Positions 44,297 to 54,458 of a stretch of DNA of 64,000 nucleotides are shown piece after piece. The position numbers were made by a program, and so were the translations under genes. Source of the DNA: Bacteroidota bacterium (GTDB lineage: Bacteria > Bacteroidota > Ignavibacteria > Kryptoniales > JAKASW01). The notes under the pieces are model-generated. The model searched no databases, had not been told where the DNA came from, and saw only the letters and a list, made by a program, of their open reading frames with translations. The stretch is from assembly GCA_021789975.1 (NCBI GenBank), contig JAJYIT010000002.1, positions 186,001 to 250,000 of the forward strand, written 5' to 3'. Each line of letters starts with the position of its first letter. The first letter of the stretch is position 1.

Positions 44297-45982
44297 TCAG
44301 TATCCTTCCGCAGTTCCAACGCCCCTCGGGTCCGCCACACCCTCGTAGCCGGCTCCGGTAACCATGATGGTCTGCACCTCGCCTATACTAGGTATTTCCT
44401 CGAGTTTGTATCCGCGCGATATCAGATTGTTCTTCACGTCATATACTATTGCCCCCGGTTCATAACGCACAATGTCCGGGACCCATTGCATATGTATTCT
44501 CCCTGCAATTACTGCATCTGCGAGGGGCATATGATAATCAATCACATTCAATATGACTTCAAGAACGGCGTTGATGATCGTTGTCCCTCCCGGTGAGCCC
44601 AGTATCAGATATGGTTTTCCATTCTTGAGCACGATCGTCGGTGTCATGGAACTGAGCATTCTCTTGTTTGGTCCGATAGAATTTGCCTCGGCTCCGATAG
44701 CCCCGAACTGATTTGGCGTTCCCGGCTTTGCGCTAAAATCATCCATTTCATTATTGAGAAAGAAACCCGCGCCATTTACAACGACCATCGAGCCGAAATA
44801 GCTGTTGAGCGTCGTCGTAACGCTGACAGCATTGCCTTCTCTGTCGATCACGGAGTAATGTGTTGTGTGAGTTCCCTCCTTAGGGGGATGGATAAGACCA
44901 GGATAAATGTCTGCGCTTGGAGTGGCACTGAACGGGTCTATCTTTGCCGCAATAGAATCGGCGTAAGTTTTCGACAGGAGCCTTTTCAGCGGCACCGAGA
45001 CGAAATCAACATCTCCCAGGTATTTGTCTCTATCGGCAAATGCACGACGCATCGCCTCCGCCTCATAGTGCAGACTTTGCGAGGCACCGTATCCATATTT
45101 ATTCAGGTCGAAGTAGGACAGAATATTCAGCATTTCCGCAAGGCAAACACCGCCCGAGCTTGATGGCGGCATACTCATAACTTCATAGCCACGATAATTT
45201 ACTTTTATTGGTTCTCTTATTACCGCGTGATAGTTTTCAATGTCCTTAGCTGTGATAATTCCGCCCGATGCGTCGTCCTGCTTCGCAATCAACTCGGAAA
45301 CTTCCCCGCGATAAAATCCGTCTCTCCCATCCACTGCAATTTTCTGAAGGACTCTTGCAAGGTCTTTTTGGACCAGCAACTCGCCTCTCCCGAGGGGAAC
45401 ACCATCGCGCGAAAAGTATTTCAACGTAGACGGGAATCTCTTGAACAAATGAAAGTCATGTTTGAAGGCGAGATCCAAGTGCGGGTCGACTCTGAAACCG
45501 TGCAATGCCAACTCAATTGCCGGTGCCATCACCTGCTTAAGAGCGAGCTTCCCAAATTTCTTCTCCGCAAGCACAAGCCCGTCAACATTTCCAGGTACCC
45601 CAACCGATAATCCTCCGATGAGGCTTTCGCCGGGGATTACATTTCCTTCCTTATCAAGATACATGTTCCTGCTCGCTCCGGACGGCGCCTTCTCGCGAGC
45701 ATCAATCGCATAGTTGCGGCCGTCAGCAAGGTGGATCAGGTAGTATCCGCCCCCACCTAAGTTGCCTGCCTGAGGATATGTGACTGCCAGTACGAAACCA
45801 ATCGCAACCGCGGCATCCACCGCATTTCCTCCTTCTTTCAGAATGTTGACACCAACCGCGGTAGCAATTGAGTCCGAAGTAGATACCATTCCATTCGTGC
45901 CAAACGCAGGCTTAAGGACTGAAACCTGGGCGATAGCAACGGACGCAAAAAGTGAAACACAGGCTGTAATTTTCCGGAACAT
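44297..45982 (-). CDS. ggt: Gamma-glutamyltransferase
   Basis: A secreted N-terminal nucleophile hydrolase that transfers or hydrolyses gamma-glutamyl groups of glutathione-like compounds (561 aa). Signal peptide MFRKITACVSLFASVAIAQ. The large chain has GGNAVDAAVAIGFVLAV, NLGGGGYYLI and DAREKAPSGAS with the substrate Arg. The autoprocessing site is GTHTTHYSVID, whose Thr becomes the nucleophile; SMTPTIVLKNGKP and LGSPGG close the small chain. The ATG at 45982 is preferred: TTGGAGG is 5 nt upstream and the signal peptide starts there; the frame extends to 46006. The product acts in the periplasm. A 300-nt largely empty spacer (45983-46282) separates it from fbp. Confidence 0.95.
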   Translation of the reverse strand: MFRKITACVSLFASVAIAQVSVLKPAFGTNGMVSTSDSIATAVGVNILKEGGNAVDAAVAIGFVLAVTYPQAGNLGGGGYYLIHLADGRNYAIDAREKAPSGASRNMYLDKEGNVIPGESLIGGLSVGVPGNVDGLVLAEKKFGKLALKQVMAPAIELALHGFRVDPHLDLAFKHDFHLFKRFPSTLKYFSRDGVPLGRGELLVQKDLARVLQKIAVDGRDGFYRGEVSELIAKQDDASGGIITAKDIENYHAVIREPIKVNYRGYEVMSMPPSSSGGVCLAEMLNILSYFDLNKYGYGASQSLHYEAEAMRRAFADRDKYLGDVDFVSVPLKRLLSKTYADSIAAKIDPFSATPSADIYPGLIHPPKEGTHTTHYSVIDREGNAVSVTTTLNSYFGSMVVVNGAGFFLNNEMDDFSAKPGTPNQFGAIGAEANSIGPNKRMLSSMTPTIVLKNGKPYLILGSPGGTTIINAVLEVILNVIDYHMPLADAVIAGRIHMQWVPDIVRYEPGAIVYDVKNNLISRGYKLEEIPSIGEVQTIMVTGAGYEGVADPRGVGTAEGY

Positions 45983-46282
45983 CGTGCCTCCAATTAGAAA
46001 TATCATTAAACGAGATTAGACACAAGTTAATGCCGGTCCGCCCAAAAAATCGAGACCACTTGACGAAGCGAGACACGAAGAAGTCGGACCTTTACTACAA
46101 TCCTTCTTTGCCGGATTGTATCCAGATCAACCCTATGACAGCGGTCGATTCAGCAATATGGTTGTTCGCAGACAGCTTATTTGGCGTGCGCTCTTCTTGA
46201 TCACTCTGATATCCATGGTAAATCCCATTCCGTCCAGTAGAACAGTCCCTTCTTTTACTATATCTCGACCGGGATCGAAGGG

Positions 46283-47308
46283 TCAGGTAGATTCAAATGC
46301 CGCAACGCCTGAGAGAAATCTTTCTGCTTCCATCACATCCTCCTCGGATCCCATGAACACCGGGGTCCTCTGATGTAGCGATTCGGGTTTCGTCGCTAAT
46401 ATTCTCTTCACTCCATCGCTAGCGCGACCGCCGGCATGTTCCACTATGAACGCAAGCGGCGCAACTTCATACAGCAGCCTGAGTTTTCCGTTTGGATGTA
46501 GCTTATCGCAGGGGTACATGAATATGCCGCCGTACAACAAGTTCCTGTGGAAGTCAGCCACCAAGGACCCGATGTAACGGGAACTATACGGACGGCCCGT
46601 TGACGGGTCATCCTCTTTGATATATCTCAGATACTCCTTTATCCCATCTTCCCATCTGCTGTAATAACCTTCGTTTATACTGTAGGTCCTACCACGCTTC
46701 GGAATGCGCATACTCTTGTGCGAAAGAAGGAACTCACCGACGGAGGGATCGAGCGTGAACCCATGCACTCCTTCTCCTGTGCAATAGACGAAGATTGTGC
46801 TCGAGCCATAGATGACGTATGCAGCCGCGACCATCTTATAGCCGGGCTGCAAGCAATCCTCGACGGCGCCCGGTCCTGAAGGGGTTACCCGCCTGAAGAT
46901 CCCGAATATGCTTCCTATTGAAACGTTCGCATCTATGTTCGAAGACCCGTCGAGAGGATCGAAGACAAGGACATACTTCCCCTTTTGGTATCGATCCGGA
47001 ATTTTGATCAAGCCGTTGCTCTCTTCTGAAGCCATGACGCAGAGGTGGCCCTGGTGGTCCATTGCTTTGCGGATGGTTTCGTTGGCAAACTGGTCGAGTT
47101 TCTTAACCTCATCGCCGCTCTCGTTCGTCCGGTTGGCGCTACCCAGGATATTAATGAGGCCCGCTTTGTTGACTTCGCGCCAGATCAGTTTAACCGCTAT
47201 AGAAATGTCACTTAGAAGGCCGCTGAAGTCTCCTGTCGCTCCCGGGTGTTCCCTTTCCCCTTCCTCGATGTGACGCCCGAGTGTCATAAACCGCCTCTTC
47301 TCTGCCAT
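46283..47308 (-). CDS. fbp: Fructose-1,6-bisphosphatase class I
   Basis: Hydrolyses fructose 1,6-bisphosphate to fructose 6-phosphate in gluconeogenesis (341 aa). Metal-binding VFDPLDGSSNIDANVSIGSIFGIF is clear (Asp-Pro-Leu-Asp-Gly-Ser-Ser). Also MASEESN, YVIYGSSTIFVY, IGSLVADFHRNLLYGGIFMYP, LRLLYEVAPLAFIVEHAGG. The start ATG at 47308 has GGAGG immediately upstream. It stands as a single gene with 134 nt between it and the ABC gene upstream. Confidence 0.96.
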   Translation of the reverse strand: MAEKRRFMTLGRHIEEGEREHPGATGDFSGLLSDISIAVKLIWREVNKAGLINILGSANRTNESGDEVKKLDQFANETIRKAMDHQGHLCVMASEESNGLIKIPDRYQKGKYVLVFDPLDGSSNIDANVSIGSIFGIFRRVTPSGPGAVEDCLQPGYKMVAAAYVIYGSSTIFVYCTGEGVHGFTLDPSVGEFLLSHKSMRIPKRGRTYSINEGYYSRWEDGIKEYLRYIKEDDPSTGRPYSSRYIGSLVADFHRNLLYGGIFMYPCDKLHPNGKLRLLYEVAPLAFIVEHAGGRASDGVKRILATKPESLHQRTPVFMGSEEDVMEAERFLSGVAAFEST

Positions 47309-47442
47309 ATTTCCTCCGTTTATTTGATTCCCGTTGTGAGGAGTTCAACGTCGTGTGTGAGTTGATCTGCCACACAACCGTTATTCTGATGTTTTCAGAA
47401 ATCCCGGTTCCGGCCTGCGGGAGTTACCACCCGGAGAACTAG

Positions 47443-49290
47443 TCAAATCTTTTCCCGCAAGGCCTCACTCTTGAGCTTCACCTTCTGTGCCAAGCGTTCC
47501 TGGTCTTTATACTGAAGTTGGTATAGCCTGTAATATATTCCACCAAGAGCAACAAGCTCCCGGTGTGTTCCTTGTTCCCTTATCTCACCCTTGTGAAGTA
47601 CTATGATCTTCGAGGCATGTTGAATTGTAGACAACCTGTGTGCGATCACTATGCTCGTCCTCCCTTTTAACAATTTCTCCGTCGCCTGCTGAATTACCTG
47701 TTCCGTTTCGGTGTCGATATTTGCAGTGGCTTCGTCAAGCACAAGAATCCTGGGATCGAACGCAAGTGCGCGCGCAAACGAAATCAACTGCTTCTGGCCG
47801 ACAGATATCGCCGCGCCACGCTCCTTTACATCTTCGCTATACCCGGCAGGCAAACGATCAATGAAGTTGTCGGCACCTATGAGCTTCGCGGCTTGCTTTA
47901 TCTTGTCTCCGTCAATTGTCTCGCTCCCGAGCGAAATATTGTATCCGACACTTCCTGAGAATAGAAATACATCTTGCATGACCACCGCTATGCTCTTCCT
48001 CAGATCTGCAGTAGACATATCCTTTAGGTTGTGACTGTCGATATAGACACCGCCCTTACTTACGTCGTAGAATCTCAAAAGGAGATTCACGATGGAAGTC
48101 TTCCCTGCTCCTGTGGCGCCAACTATCGCCACCGTCTCGCCGGGATTCGCAGTGAATGAAACATTCTTTAGTACATAGTTCTGGTCATCGTAGGCGAAGG
48201 TCACATCTTTGAACTCGATCTTTCCCTTGATATTCCCGACTTGCACAGGATTGACAGGCTCAGGCACAACAGTCTTGTCGTCGACAACTTTAAATATCCT
48301 CTCCGATGAAGCCATAGCAGTCTGCAGGATATTGTATTTCTCGGAGAGGTCTCTAATCGGCGTAAAAAATTGTTCGGTGTATTGAAGGAAGGCAATCAGG
48401 ATTCCGACAGATATGCCGCCGTGCAGTTTAGCAAAAGCTTCGGGGACCAGGTGACTCCCCCCGTACCATATTATCAAACCCACCGCGAGCCCGCTCGTCA
48501 ACTCAACTCCCGGATAGAATAGGGCATAATAAAAAACCGATTTAATGTTAGCGTCCTTTAGTTTGCCATTTACTTCGTCAAAATTTCCAAAAGATTTATG
48601 TTCGCGATTATATATCTGATCGACAATAGCTCCGGAGATATGCTCCTGCAGAAAGGCATTTATCCGTGCAATCAAGATCCTAATCTCTCGATATGAGGAG
48701 CGTACCTTTTTCCGGAACAACATCGTTATATAGTCAAGCACGGGTATCACTGTCAACGTAACGAGCGCAAGCGTCAGATTGAGGCTGAACATGAATCCCA
48801 GTATCCAGATTATCGTGAAGACATCCCCGAATGCCATAACGATGCCGGAAGAAAAAAGGTCGTTCAATGCTTCGACATCGTTCGTTACTCGTGTCACCAG
48901 CCTCCCGACAGGGTTCCGGTCGAAGTATTTGACTCCGAGGGTCTGGAGATGTCCGAAGATCTCCATCCGGATGTCGAAGATAGTTTTTTGACCTATCCAC
49001 TGGGTGAGGTAAGCAGATCCGTATCGGAGCAGTGCCTGCGCGATGATCACTCCGAAAAGTATCAAGATGATATGGAAGAGGCCCGATGCATTACTCGTTT
49101 CGATGTAGCTATCGACCGCAATCTTCGTGAGGTACGGGCGCAACGGCCCCAAACCCGAATACGCGATCGTGACGAGAACTGCGACGACGACCTGCATCCA
49201 ATACGGCTTCAGGTACCGCAGCAATCTGCGCATCAACCTTGCGTCGTATGCCTTACCAAGTATTTCTTCTTCGTGTAGATCTTGTGGCAT
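47443..49290 (-). CDS. ABC exporter half-transporter (MdlB/MsbA-like)
   Basis: A 615-aa fusion of a six-helix membrane domain (about 1-330) and an ATPase domain (about 360-600). The ATPase has GATGAGKTSIVNLLLRFYD, VMQDVFLFSGSVGYNI with the Q-loop, SVGQKQLISFARALAFDPR (signature SVGQKQ, slightly altered from LSGGQ), LVLDEATANIDTE and IAHRLSTIQ. The altered signature and pairing with a second half-transporter 3 kb upstream suggest a heterodimeric exporter with one weaker ATP site. The substrate is unknown; a lipid, peptide or drug is possible. Confidence 0.9.
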   Translation of the reverse strand: MPQDLHEEEILGKAYDARLMRRLLRYLKPYWMQVVVAVLVTIAYSGLGPLRPYLTKIAVDSYIETSNASGLFHIILILFGVIIAQALLRYGSAYLTQWIGQKTIFDIRMEIFGHLQTLGVKYFDRNPVGRLVTRVTNDVEALNDLFSSGIVMAFGDVFTIIWILGFMFSLNLTLALVTLTVIPVLDYITMLFRKKVRSSYREIRILIARINAFLQEHISGAIVDQIYNREHKSFGNFDEVNGKLKDANIKSVFYYALFYPGVELTSGLAVGLIIWYGGSHLVPEAFAKLHGGISVGILIAFLQYTEQFFTPIRDLSEKYNILQTAMASSERIFKVVDDKTVVPEPVNPVQVGNIKGKIEFKDVTFAYDDQNYVLKNVSFTANPGETVAIVGATGAGKTSIVNLLLRFYDVSKGGVYIDSHNLKDMSTADLRKSIAVVMQDVFLFSGSVGYNISLGSETIDGDKIKQAAKLIGADNFIDRLPAGYSEDVKERGAAISVGQKQLISFARALAFDPRILVLDEATANIDTETEQVIQQATEKLLKGRTSIVIAHRLSTIQHASKIIVLHKGEIREQGTHRELVALGGIYYRLYQLQYKDQERLAQKVKLKSEALREKI

Positions 49291-49300
49291 AGATTAATCA

Positions 49301-50311
49301 CTAATCGAAATTGATGACGTTGGTCGGATTCTTTGCAACAAAGGCATCGATGTTGTCCACCGTTGTTTGAAGGATTCTTTCCACTGCCTCAACGCTGTCG
49401 AATGCGATATGCGGCGTGATGATTACGTTCTCCCGATTGAGAAGTATGTTTTTCTCCAGCACAGCTCTCAGATGCTCGACAGAGACGTTCCTGGTTAGCA
49501 TCTGGTTCTCCTCCTTAACGAGGTCCTCACCTTCAAACACATCCAACCCAGCCCCGCCGAAGATCCCCTTCTCCAGCGCGTAATGCAGTGCTGCCGGCTC
49601 TATCACCTGCGCTCTGGCGGTGTTTATGAACAGTGCTCCGCGTTTCACTCGGCCGATGTTTCCCATGTTGATCAAATGATGCGTGGCCCGGTTGTAGGGA
49701 CAGTGCAGAGAGACTATGTCTGACTGGCCCAGCAGATGATCAAGCGATGTATAACTAAACCCGAGGACCTCTTCCATGAAATGGTTGCGGTGAGAATCGA
49801 AGGCAAGTACATTCATGCCGAAACCTTTTGCAATCTTGATCACGTGTGAACCAATGCTGCCCGCGCCTATTACACCCAAAGTCTTCCCCTTTATATCCCA
49901 ACCTTCGAGTCCTTCAGGTGAGAAATTATTCCTTGCGGTTCGCAAATACGCCTTGTGAATATTCCGCGAGAGCGCGAGGATAAGTCCAAAAGTATGTTCT
50001 GCAACAGTATTTTCACCGTAGTAGGGGACGTTGCACACTAATAGCTTCCTGCTCTCGGCGTACTTCAGATCAATATGATTAAAGCCGGTACTTCGTGTTG
50101 ATATGCATTTCAGCCGGGGCAGTTTAGAGAGAACACCCTTATCAAGGACGGAATAAATAAACACAGATACGATGTCCGTGTTCTTCGCGGTTTTGACATT
50201 CTTTTCAGTCAGTGGCTCGATGTGAAATTCAAGATTGTATTTTCCCTTGAGCGCCTTCCTTAGAAAGCGCTTGTCCGCATTTGTTACTTCGTAAAAGGAA
50301 ATGGTCAGCAT
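49301..50311 (-). CDS. D-2-hydroxyacid dehydrogenase (D-lactate dehydrogenase-like)
   Basis: An NAD-dependent dehydrogenase of 336 aa. The Rossmann motif is LGVIGAGSIGSHVIKIAKGFG. Active-site residues are visible: Arg in INTARAQVIEP, Glu in GLDVFEGED, and His in VIITPHIAFDSVEAVERI. FISTRSTGFNHIDL and VPYYGENTVAEHTFGLILALSRN are family blocks. The FDSHRN after strand B favours NAD. It sits between two ABC half-transporter genes (8-10 nt gaps), so all three are one transcript. The link between its metabolite and the exporter is unproven. Confidence 0.9.
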   Translation of the reverse strand: MLTISFYEVTNADKRFLRKALKGKYNLEFHIEPLTEKNVKTAKNTDIVSVFIYSVLDKGVLSKLPRLKCISTRSTGFNHIDLKYAESRKLLVCNVPYYGENTVAEHTFGLILALSRNIHKAYLRTARNNFSPEGLEGWDIKGKTLGVIGAGSIGSHVIKIAKGFGMNVLAFDSHRNHFMEEVLGFSYTSLDHLLGQSDIVSLHCPYNRATHHLINMGNIGRVKRGALFINTARAQVIEPAALHYALEKGIFGGAGLDVFEGEDLVKEENQMLTRNVSVEHLRAVLEKNILLNRENVIITPHIAFDSVEAVERILQTTVDNIDAFVAKNPTNVINFD

Positions 50312-50319
50312 CTTCCTGC

Positions 50320-52065
50320 TTACATCCTTCCCAATTCTTCTTCCAGGAGCTGCCTATTATACAGGTCCGCGTAAATGCCGCTGCCCAGCACTAGCTCATC
50401 ATGGGTCCCCGACTCCACAATAGCGCCATCATCCAGAACAACGATAAGATCGGCATCTTTCACCGTGGATATCCTGTGACTGATAATTATGCTCGTCCTG
50501 TCTTTCATGACTTCCTTAAGGCCGTGTAGGATCTCCTCTTCAGTGTAAGTGTCTACGGCTGAGAGCGCTTCATCCAGAATAAGCACCTTCGGCTTCCTGA
50601 TTATGGCGCGCGCGATTCCTACCCGCTGCTTCTGCCCTCCCGACAATGTGATCCCCCTTTCACCCACAAAGGTCTCAAACCTGCGAGGAAATGAATCCAC
50701 ATCTTTGTATATCTGCGAAACTTTTGCCGCCCACTCGATTTCCTCCCTAGTCGTATGTTCGATTCCGTACGCGATGTTGTTGGCGATGGTATCCGAGAAG
50801 AGAAAGGTCTCTTGTTGCACATAACCGATATTCCGCCGCAGGACTTCAACCGGGATTTCTTCAATCGGATGACCGTCGATCAGCAGTCTACCCGAGGAAC
50901 AATCGAATAACCTCGGCAATAAGTTTACGAGTGTCGACTTGCCAGTACCTGTCCGCCCCACAACGGCAACGGTCAGCCCTTTTTCTATCTCCAGATCGAT
51001 ATTTCGTAACGCGTAGTCTTCCTTTGAAGGGAACCTGAATGAGACGTTGTCAAACCTGATCGCTCCTTCGACATCGACAATGCTATGATTCGTAGTTTCG
51101 TTATCCTTTATCTCAGGATGGGTATCGAATATCTTATTCAGCCTTCCCATTGACGCGGCGCCGCGCTGGAAGATACTGACTACCCAACCGAATGCAAGCA
51201 TCGGCCAAGTCAACAGTCCGAGATAGATCATGAACGACACCATCGTACCGAGCGAGAGGGTATTCCTGATGACATCGAAGCCGCCTCTCCAGAGGACAAT
51301 AACCGTAGCTGCTCCCGTCAGTATGCCCATTAAGGGCCAGAGGATAGATTGGATCTGTGCCAGAACAAGGTTCTTCTTGAGATAGTCGCTGCTCATTTCC
51401 TTGAACTGATTCATCTCGTGATCTTCTCTTACATAAGATCTTACGACCCTGATGCCCGCAATGCTCTCCTGGGCACGCGCGGTGAGAACACTATACTGTG
51501 CCTGCACTCCCTCGAAGTGACGGTTCACCATCCTGCCGATGAAATATACACCGATCGAAATGAACGGAAGTGGAATGAGCGAATATAGCGTCAGCCTCAC
51601 GTTGATCCACAGCATGATGGCTATTATCATGATAAACCCCGTGATCGTGTCGGAGCTGTACATTATTCCCGGTCCGAGTACATTCCTAACTGCGGAGAGA
51701 TCGTTGGTTGCAAGCGCCATCAGATCTCCCGTTGGAGTGTTGATGAAGAACGAATGCCACAATTTTTGAATGTGCGAATAGAAATCATTCCTCAGGTCAT
51801 ATTCTATCCTTCGGGATGTGACTATGATCGTTTCGCGTGTCATGAAGGTGAAGAACCCGCTCAGGAGAATCGCACTAACTATTAGTGCTGCGAACTGGAG
51901 AAGCTTTGCTGAAGCCGGCTCGACTTTCAGGTAATCGATCGCCTTTCCGACGATCAATGGAACAGCGTTGCCGAACAAGTTCGCAAGCAGCACGGTCGCA
52001 AGCCCGATGAGGAGCGTGCGCTTATATTTCTTCAAATACGGAAAGAGTCTCTTAAGGTGCTTCAT
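50320..52065 (-). CDS. ABC exporter half-transporter (MdlA-like)
   Basis: A 581-aa half-transporter: membrane domain about 1-310 and ATPase about 335-575. The ATPase has VGRTGTGKSTLVNLLPRLFD, YVQQETFLFSDTIANNIAYGI, GITLSGGQKQRVGIARAIIRKP with a full LSGGQ, LILDEALSAVDTYTEEEIL and ISHRISTVKDADLI. This canonical site complements the altered signature of the partner downstream. Encoded 3 nt after serS, with the dehydrogenase gene and partner following; a MdlAB-like heterodimer is the likely complex. Confidence 0.9.
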   Translation of the reverse strand: MKHLKRLFPYLKKYKRTLLIGLATVLLANLFGNAVPLIVGKAIDYLKVEPASAKLLQFAALIVSAILLSGFFTFMTRETIIVTSRRIEYDLRNDFYSHIQKLWHSFFINTPTGDLMALATNDLSAVRNVLGPGIMYSSDTITGFIMIIAIMLWINVRLTLYSLIPLPFISIGVYFIGRMVNRHFEGVQAQYSVLTARAQESIAGIRVVRSYVREDHEMNQFKEMSSDYLKKNLVLAQIQSILWPLMGILTGAATVIVLWRGGFDVIRNTLSLGTMVSFMIYLGLLTWPMLAFGWVVSIFQRGAASMGRLNKIFDTHPEIKDNETTNHSIVDVEGAIRFDNVSFRFPSKEDYALRNIDLEIEKGLTVAVVGRTGTGKSTLVNLLPRLFDCSSGRLLIDGHPIEEIPVEVLRRNIGYVQQETFLFSDTIANNIAYGIEHTTREEIEWAAKVSQIYKDVDSFPRRFETFVGERGITLSGGQKQRVGIARAIIRKPKVLILDEALSAVDTYTEEEILHGLKEVMKDRTSIIISHRISTVKDADLIVVLDDGAIVESGTHDELVLGSGIYADLYNRQLLEEELGRM

Positions 52066-52068
52066 GAA

Positions 52069-53355
52069 TCAGTCGATAACGGTAAACCCGGTATATCTGT
52101 GCAACACTTTTGGGACTATCACTTTTCCCTCCGGAGTCTGATAGTTTTCAAGCAGAGCGACCATCAACCTTGACGTAGCGAGCCCGGATCCATTGAGCGT
52201 GTGTACGAACTCTGGTTTCGATTTGGCGTCTCTCTTGAATCTTATGTTCGCGCGTCTTGCCTGAAAGCTCTCGAAATTCGAGCAGCTCGAAGCTTCCAGC
52301 CACCCTTCGCGTGCCTCCGTTGCAGGAGCAAAGACCTCAATGTCGTAACACTTTGCCGCTGAAAAACTCAAGTCCCCCGTACAGAGGAGCATGACTCTAT
52401 ATGGTATGTTCAGTAGCTGCAGAACTTCCTCGACATCTCCCACAAGCTTTTCCAGGTGGTCGTATGACTCTTCCGGCTTGACAAGTTTGACAAGCTCTAC
52501 TTTGTTAAACTGGTGCACCCTCAAAAATCCGCGGGATTCCTTGCCCCAGCTCCCTGCTTCTCTCCTGAAACATGCAGTGTAGGCGGTGTACTTTGTCGGC
52601 AGCTCTTCCACAGACAAAACTTCGTCACGCCGGAGATTGGTTACAGGGACTTCAGCCGTCGGCACAAGATAAAGGTCATCTATCTCACAGTGATACATGT
52701 CCTCAGCCATCTTAGGGAGCTGGCCTGTACCCCGCATAGACGCCTTATTAACAACAAACGGCGGGAAGACCTCAGTATAACCATGTTTAGTAACATGCAA
52801 ATCGAGCATAAAGTTTATTAGCGCGCGCTCAAGTGCTGCACCTTTTCCCAGATAGACCGGAAATCCCGCCCCGGCCACCTTGCTTCCACGCGCAAAATCG
52901 AGTATTCCGAGCTTTTCGCCGAGCGTCAGATGATCGAGAAGTTTGAAATCGAAGTCGCTCTCTTTTCGCACTTCCCCCCACCGCCTCGTCTCTACATTGT
53001 CCTCCGATCCGTTTCCGACGGGGACTGAAGAATGAGGAAGGTTTGGGACATACATGGCAAGCTCGTTTAGATCGTCTTCAACCTTTCGGAGATCTTCTTC
53101 AATCCCTTTTTGATCGTCACCTTTAGATTTTCCTTCCGCGATCAGCGCGGAAGCGTCCTGTCCCTGCCGTTTCAGTTTGGCGACTTCATCCGCTATGCGA
53201 TTACGGTCGCTCTTAATCAATTCGGACTTCCGCAATAGTTCTCTGCGATTACCGTCTAGTTGGAGTATCTCTCCGATGCGGTCTGTTTCCTTCTTCCTTC
53301 TGATTGCATCCCTTACCAGGTCCGGGTTCTCGCGGATAAATTTCAAATCAAGCAT
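52069..53355 (-). CDS. serS: Seryl-tRNA synthetase
   Basis: Class II aminoacyl-tRNA synthetase that charges tRNA-Ser and tRNA-Sec (428 aa). The N-terminal antiparallel coiled coil (about 30-105) is followed by the catalytic core: [24 protein letters not shown] region, [33 protein letters not shown] (motif 2), the [18 protein letters not shown] block, and [20 protein letters not shown] (motif 3). It lies between rfbD (6 nt) and the ABC exporter gene (3 nt). Confidence 0.97.
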   Translation of the reverse strand: MLDLKFIRENPDLVRDAIRRKKETDRIGEILQLDGNRRELLRKSELIKSDRNRIADEVAKLKRQGQDASALIAEGKSKGDDQKGIEEDLRKVEDDLNELAMYVPNLPHSSVPVGNGSEDNVETRRWGEVRKESDFDFKLLDHLTLGEKLGILDFARGSKVAGAGFPVYLGKGAALERALINFMLDLHVTKHGYTEVFPPFVVNKASMRGTGQLPKMAEDMYHCEIDDLYLVPTAEVPVTNLRRDEVLSVEELPTKYTAYTACFRREAGSWGKESRGFLRVHQFNKVELVKLVKPEESYDHLEKLVGDVEEVLQLLNIPYRVMLLCTGDLSFSAAKCYDIEVFAPATEAREGWLEASSCSNFESFQARRANIRFKRDAKSKPEFVHTLNGSGLATSRLMVALLENYQTPEGKVIVPKVLHRYTGFTVID

Positions 53356-53361
53356 AGTTTC

Positions 53362-54285
53362 TCACGATATGGTTTTTGTTGCCGGCTGAAATACGCCGGC
53401 AACTTTCATCTGTTGTCTCATGAAGTAAAGCGAGTCTCTTACAGAAGGCACGGTAAGGCCAAGTTCAGTCTGCGCCTTCAGGCAGATAAAGCTCGAATTC
53501 GTGGGCCGACGTGCCCGTTGATTCAATCTGTCCGTAGTGGTCGGTGACATCCCCGACGGGTCGATGCCGAAAACTTCTGCGACAGCCTTGGCAAAGTCGA
53601 AACGGGATAGAGATTGAACGCCGCTGACATTGTAGAGACCCTTCGCGTCCCGCTGTACCACTTTCAGTACAGCTATGGCGAGTTCATCCGCCAGCGTCGG
53701 ATTGCCTATCTGATCCGTGACAACGGAAAACTTCTCCTTGTTCGAAAGCTTTTCCAACACCCACAGGACAAAATTCTTCTTTATGCTCTTGCCGAAACCG
53801 TACAGAACCTGCGTCCTCAGGATGGCATGATTTTCTAGTCTTGCTCTGAGAAGATTTTCGCCCGCAAGCTTCGACTTCCCATAGTACGATATCGGATCAG
53901 GCACGGAATTCTCATCGTAGTTCCCCTTCAGTCCGTTGAATACATAATCCGTCGAGATGTGAACCATTTTAGCGCCAAAGAGAAACGCCGCCTCGGCCAG
54001 ATAATCTACCGCCGTTGCATTAACCTTGTAAGCAAGCTCTCTGTCGACCTCTGCCCTATCAACGTCTGTAAATGCTGCGGCGTTTATGATAACCGATGGA
54101 GAGATCGCCCTGACTACATCCAAAACTCGTTGCCGATCTGTGATATCGAGAGAAAAGTATCCGTCAATCCCGCCCGACAGGTCGCACGCATGAAGTTCAT
54201 ATTCCGATTCTCTTTTGAACACATCGATGATTTTCTGTCCGAGTAGGCCAGCAGCCCCAGTAACCATCACTCTACCGGCAGGCAT
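53362..54285 (-). CDS. rfbD: dTDP-4-dehydrorhamnose reductase-like protein
   Basis: A short-chain dehydrogenase of 307 aa of the RmlD family, which makes dTDP-L-rhamnose for LPS O-chains. It has VMVTGAAGLLGQKIIDV, DITDRQRVLDVV, NAAAFTDVDRAE, HISTDYVFNGLKGNY and the catalytic YYGKSKLAGENLLRA (Tyr-x3-Lys). TDQIGNPTLADELA is a strong RmlD mark. rfbA, rfbB and rfbC are not in the window, so it could serve another dTDP-sugar. A 173-nt gap with no gene precedes it. Confidence 0.85.
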   Translation of the reverse strand: MPAGRVMVTGAAGLLGQKIIDVFKRESEYELHACDLSGGIDGYFSLDITDRQRVLDVVRAISPSVIINAAAFTDVDRAEVDRELAYKVNATAVDYLAEAAFLFGAKMVHISTDYVFNGLKGNYDENSVPDPISYYGKSKLAGENLLRARLENHAILRTQVLYGFGKSIKKNFVLWVLEKLSNKEKFSVVTDQIGNPTLADELAIAVLKVVQRDAKGLYNVSGVQSLSRFDFAKAVAEVFGIDPSGMSPTTTDRLNQRARRPTNSSFICLKAQTELGLTVPSVRDSLYFMRQQMKVAGVFQPATKTIS

Positions 54286-54458
54286 TGTAACCCCCGATCT
54301 TCAGACTCGATAGCTTCTGAGGGCACCCGACATCTCTTTCATCATAAGAATTCAGACTCAACCTGTGTGGATCTCTAAACGTCACAATATTACCTCCACG
54401 AAGCGCAACGCAACTTAGATAAATTGTTATCCGACCTATCAGTTCAGCCATGTGATTC

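Noticed and set aside
46116-46373. Plus-strand frame with a signal-peptide-like start between ggt and fbp
   Set aside because: Half of it is antisense to the conserved fbp C-terminus, and no ribosome site precedes the relevant Met.
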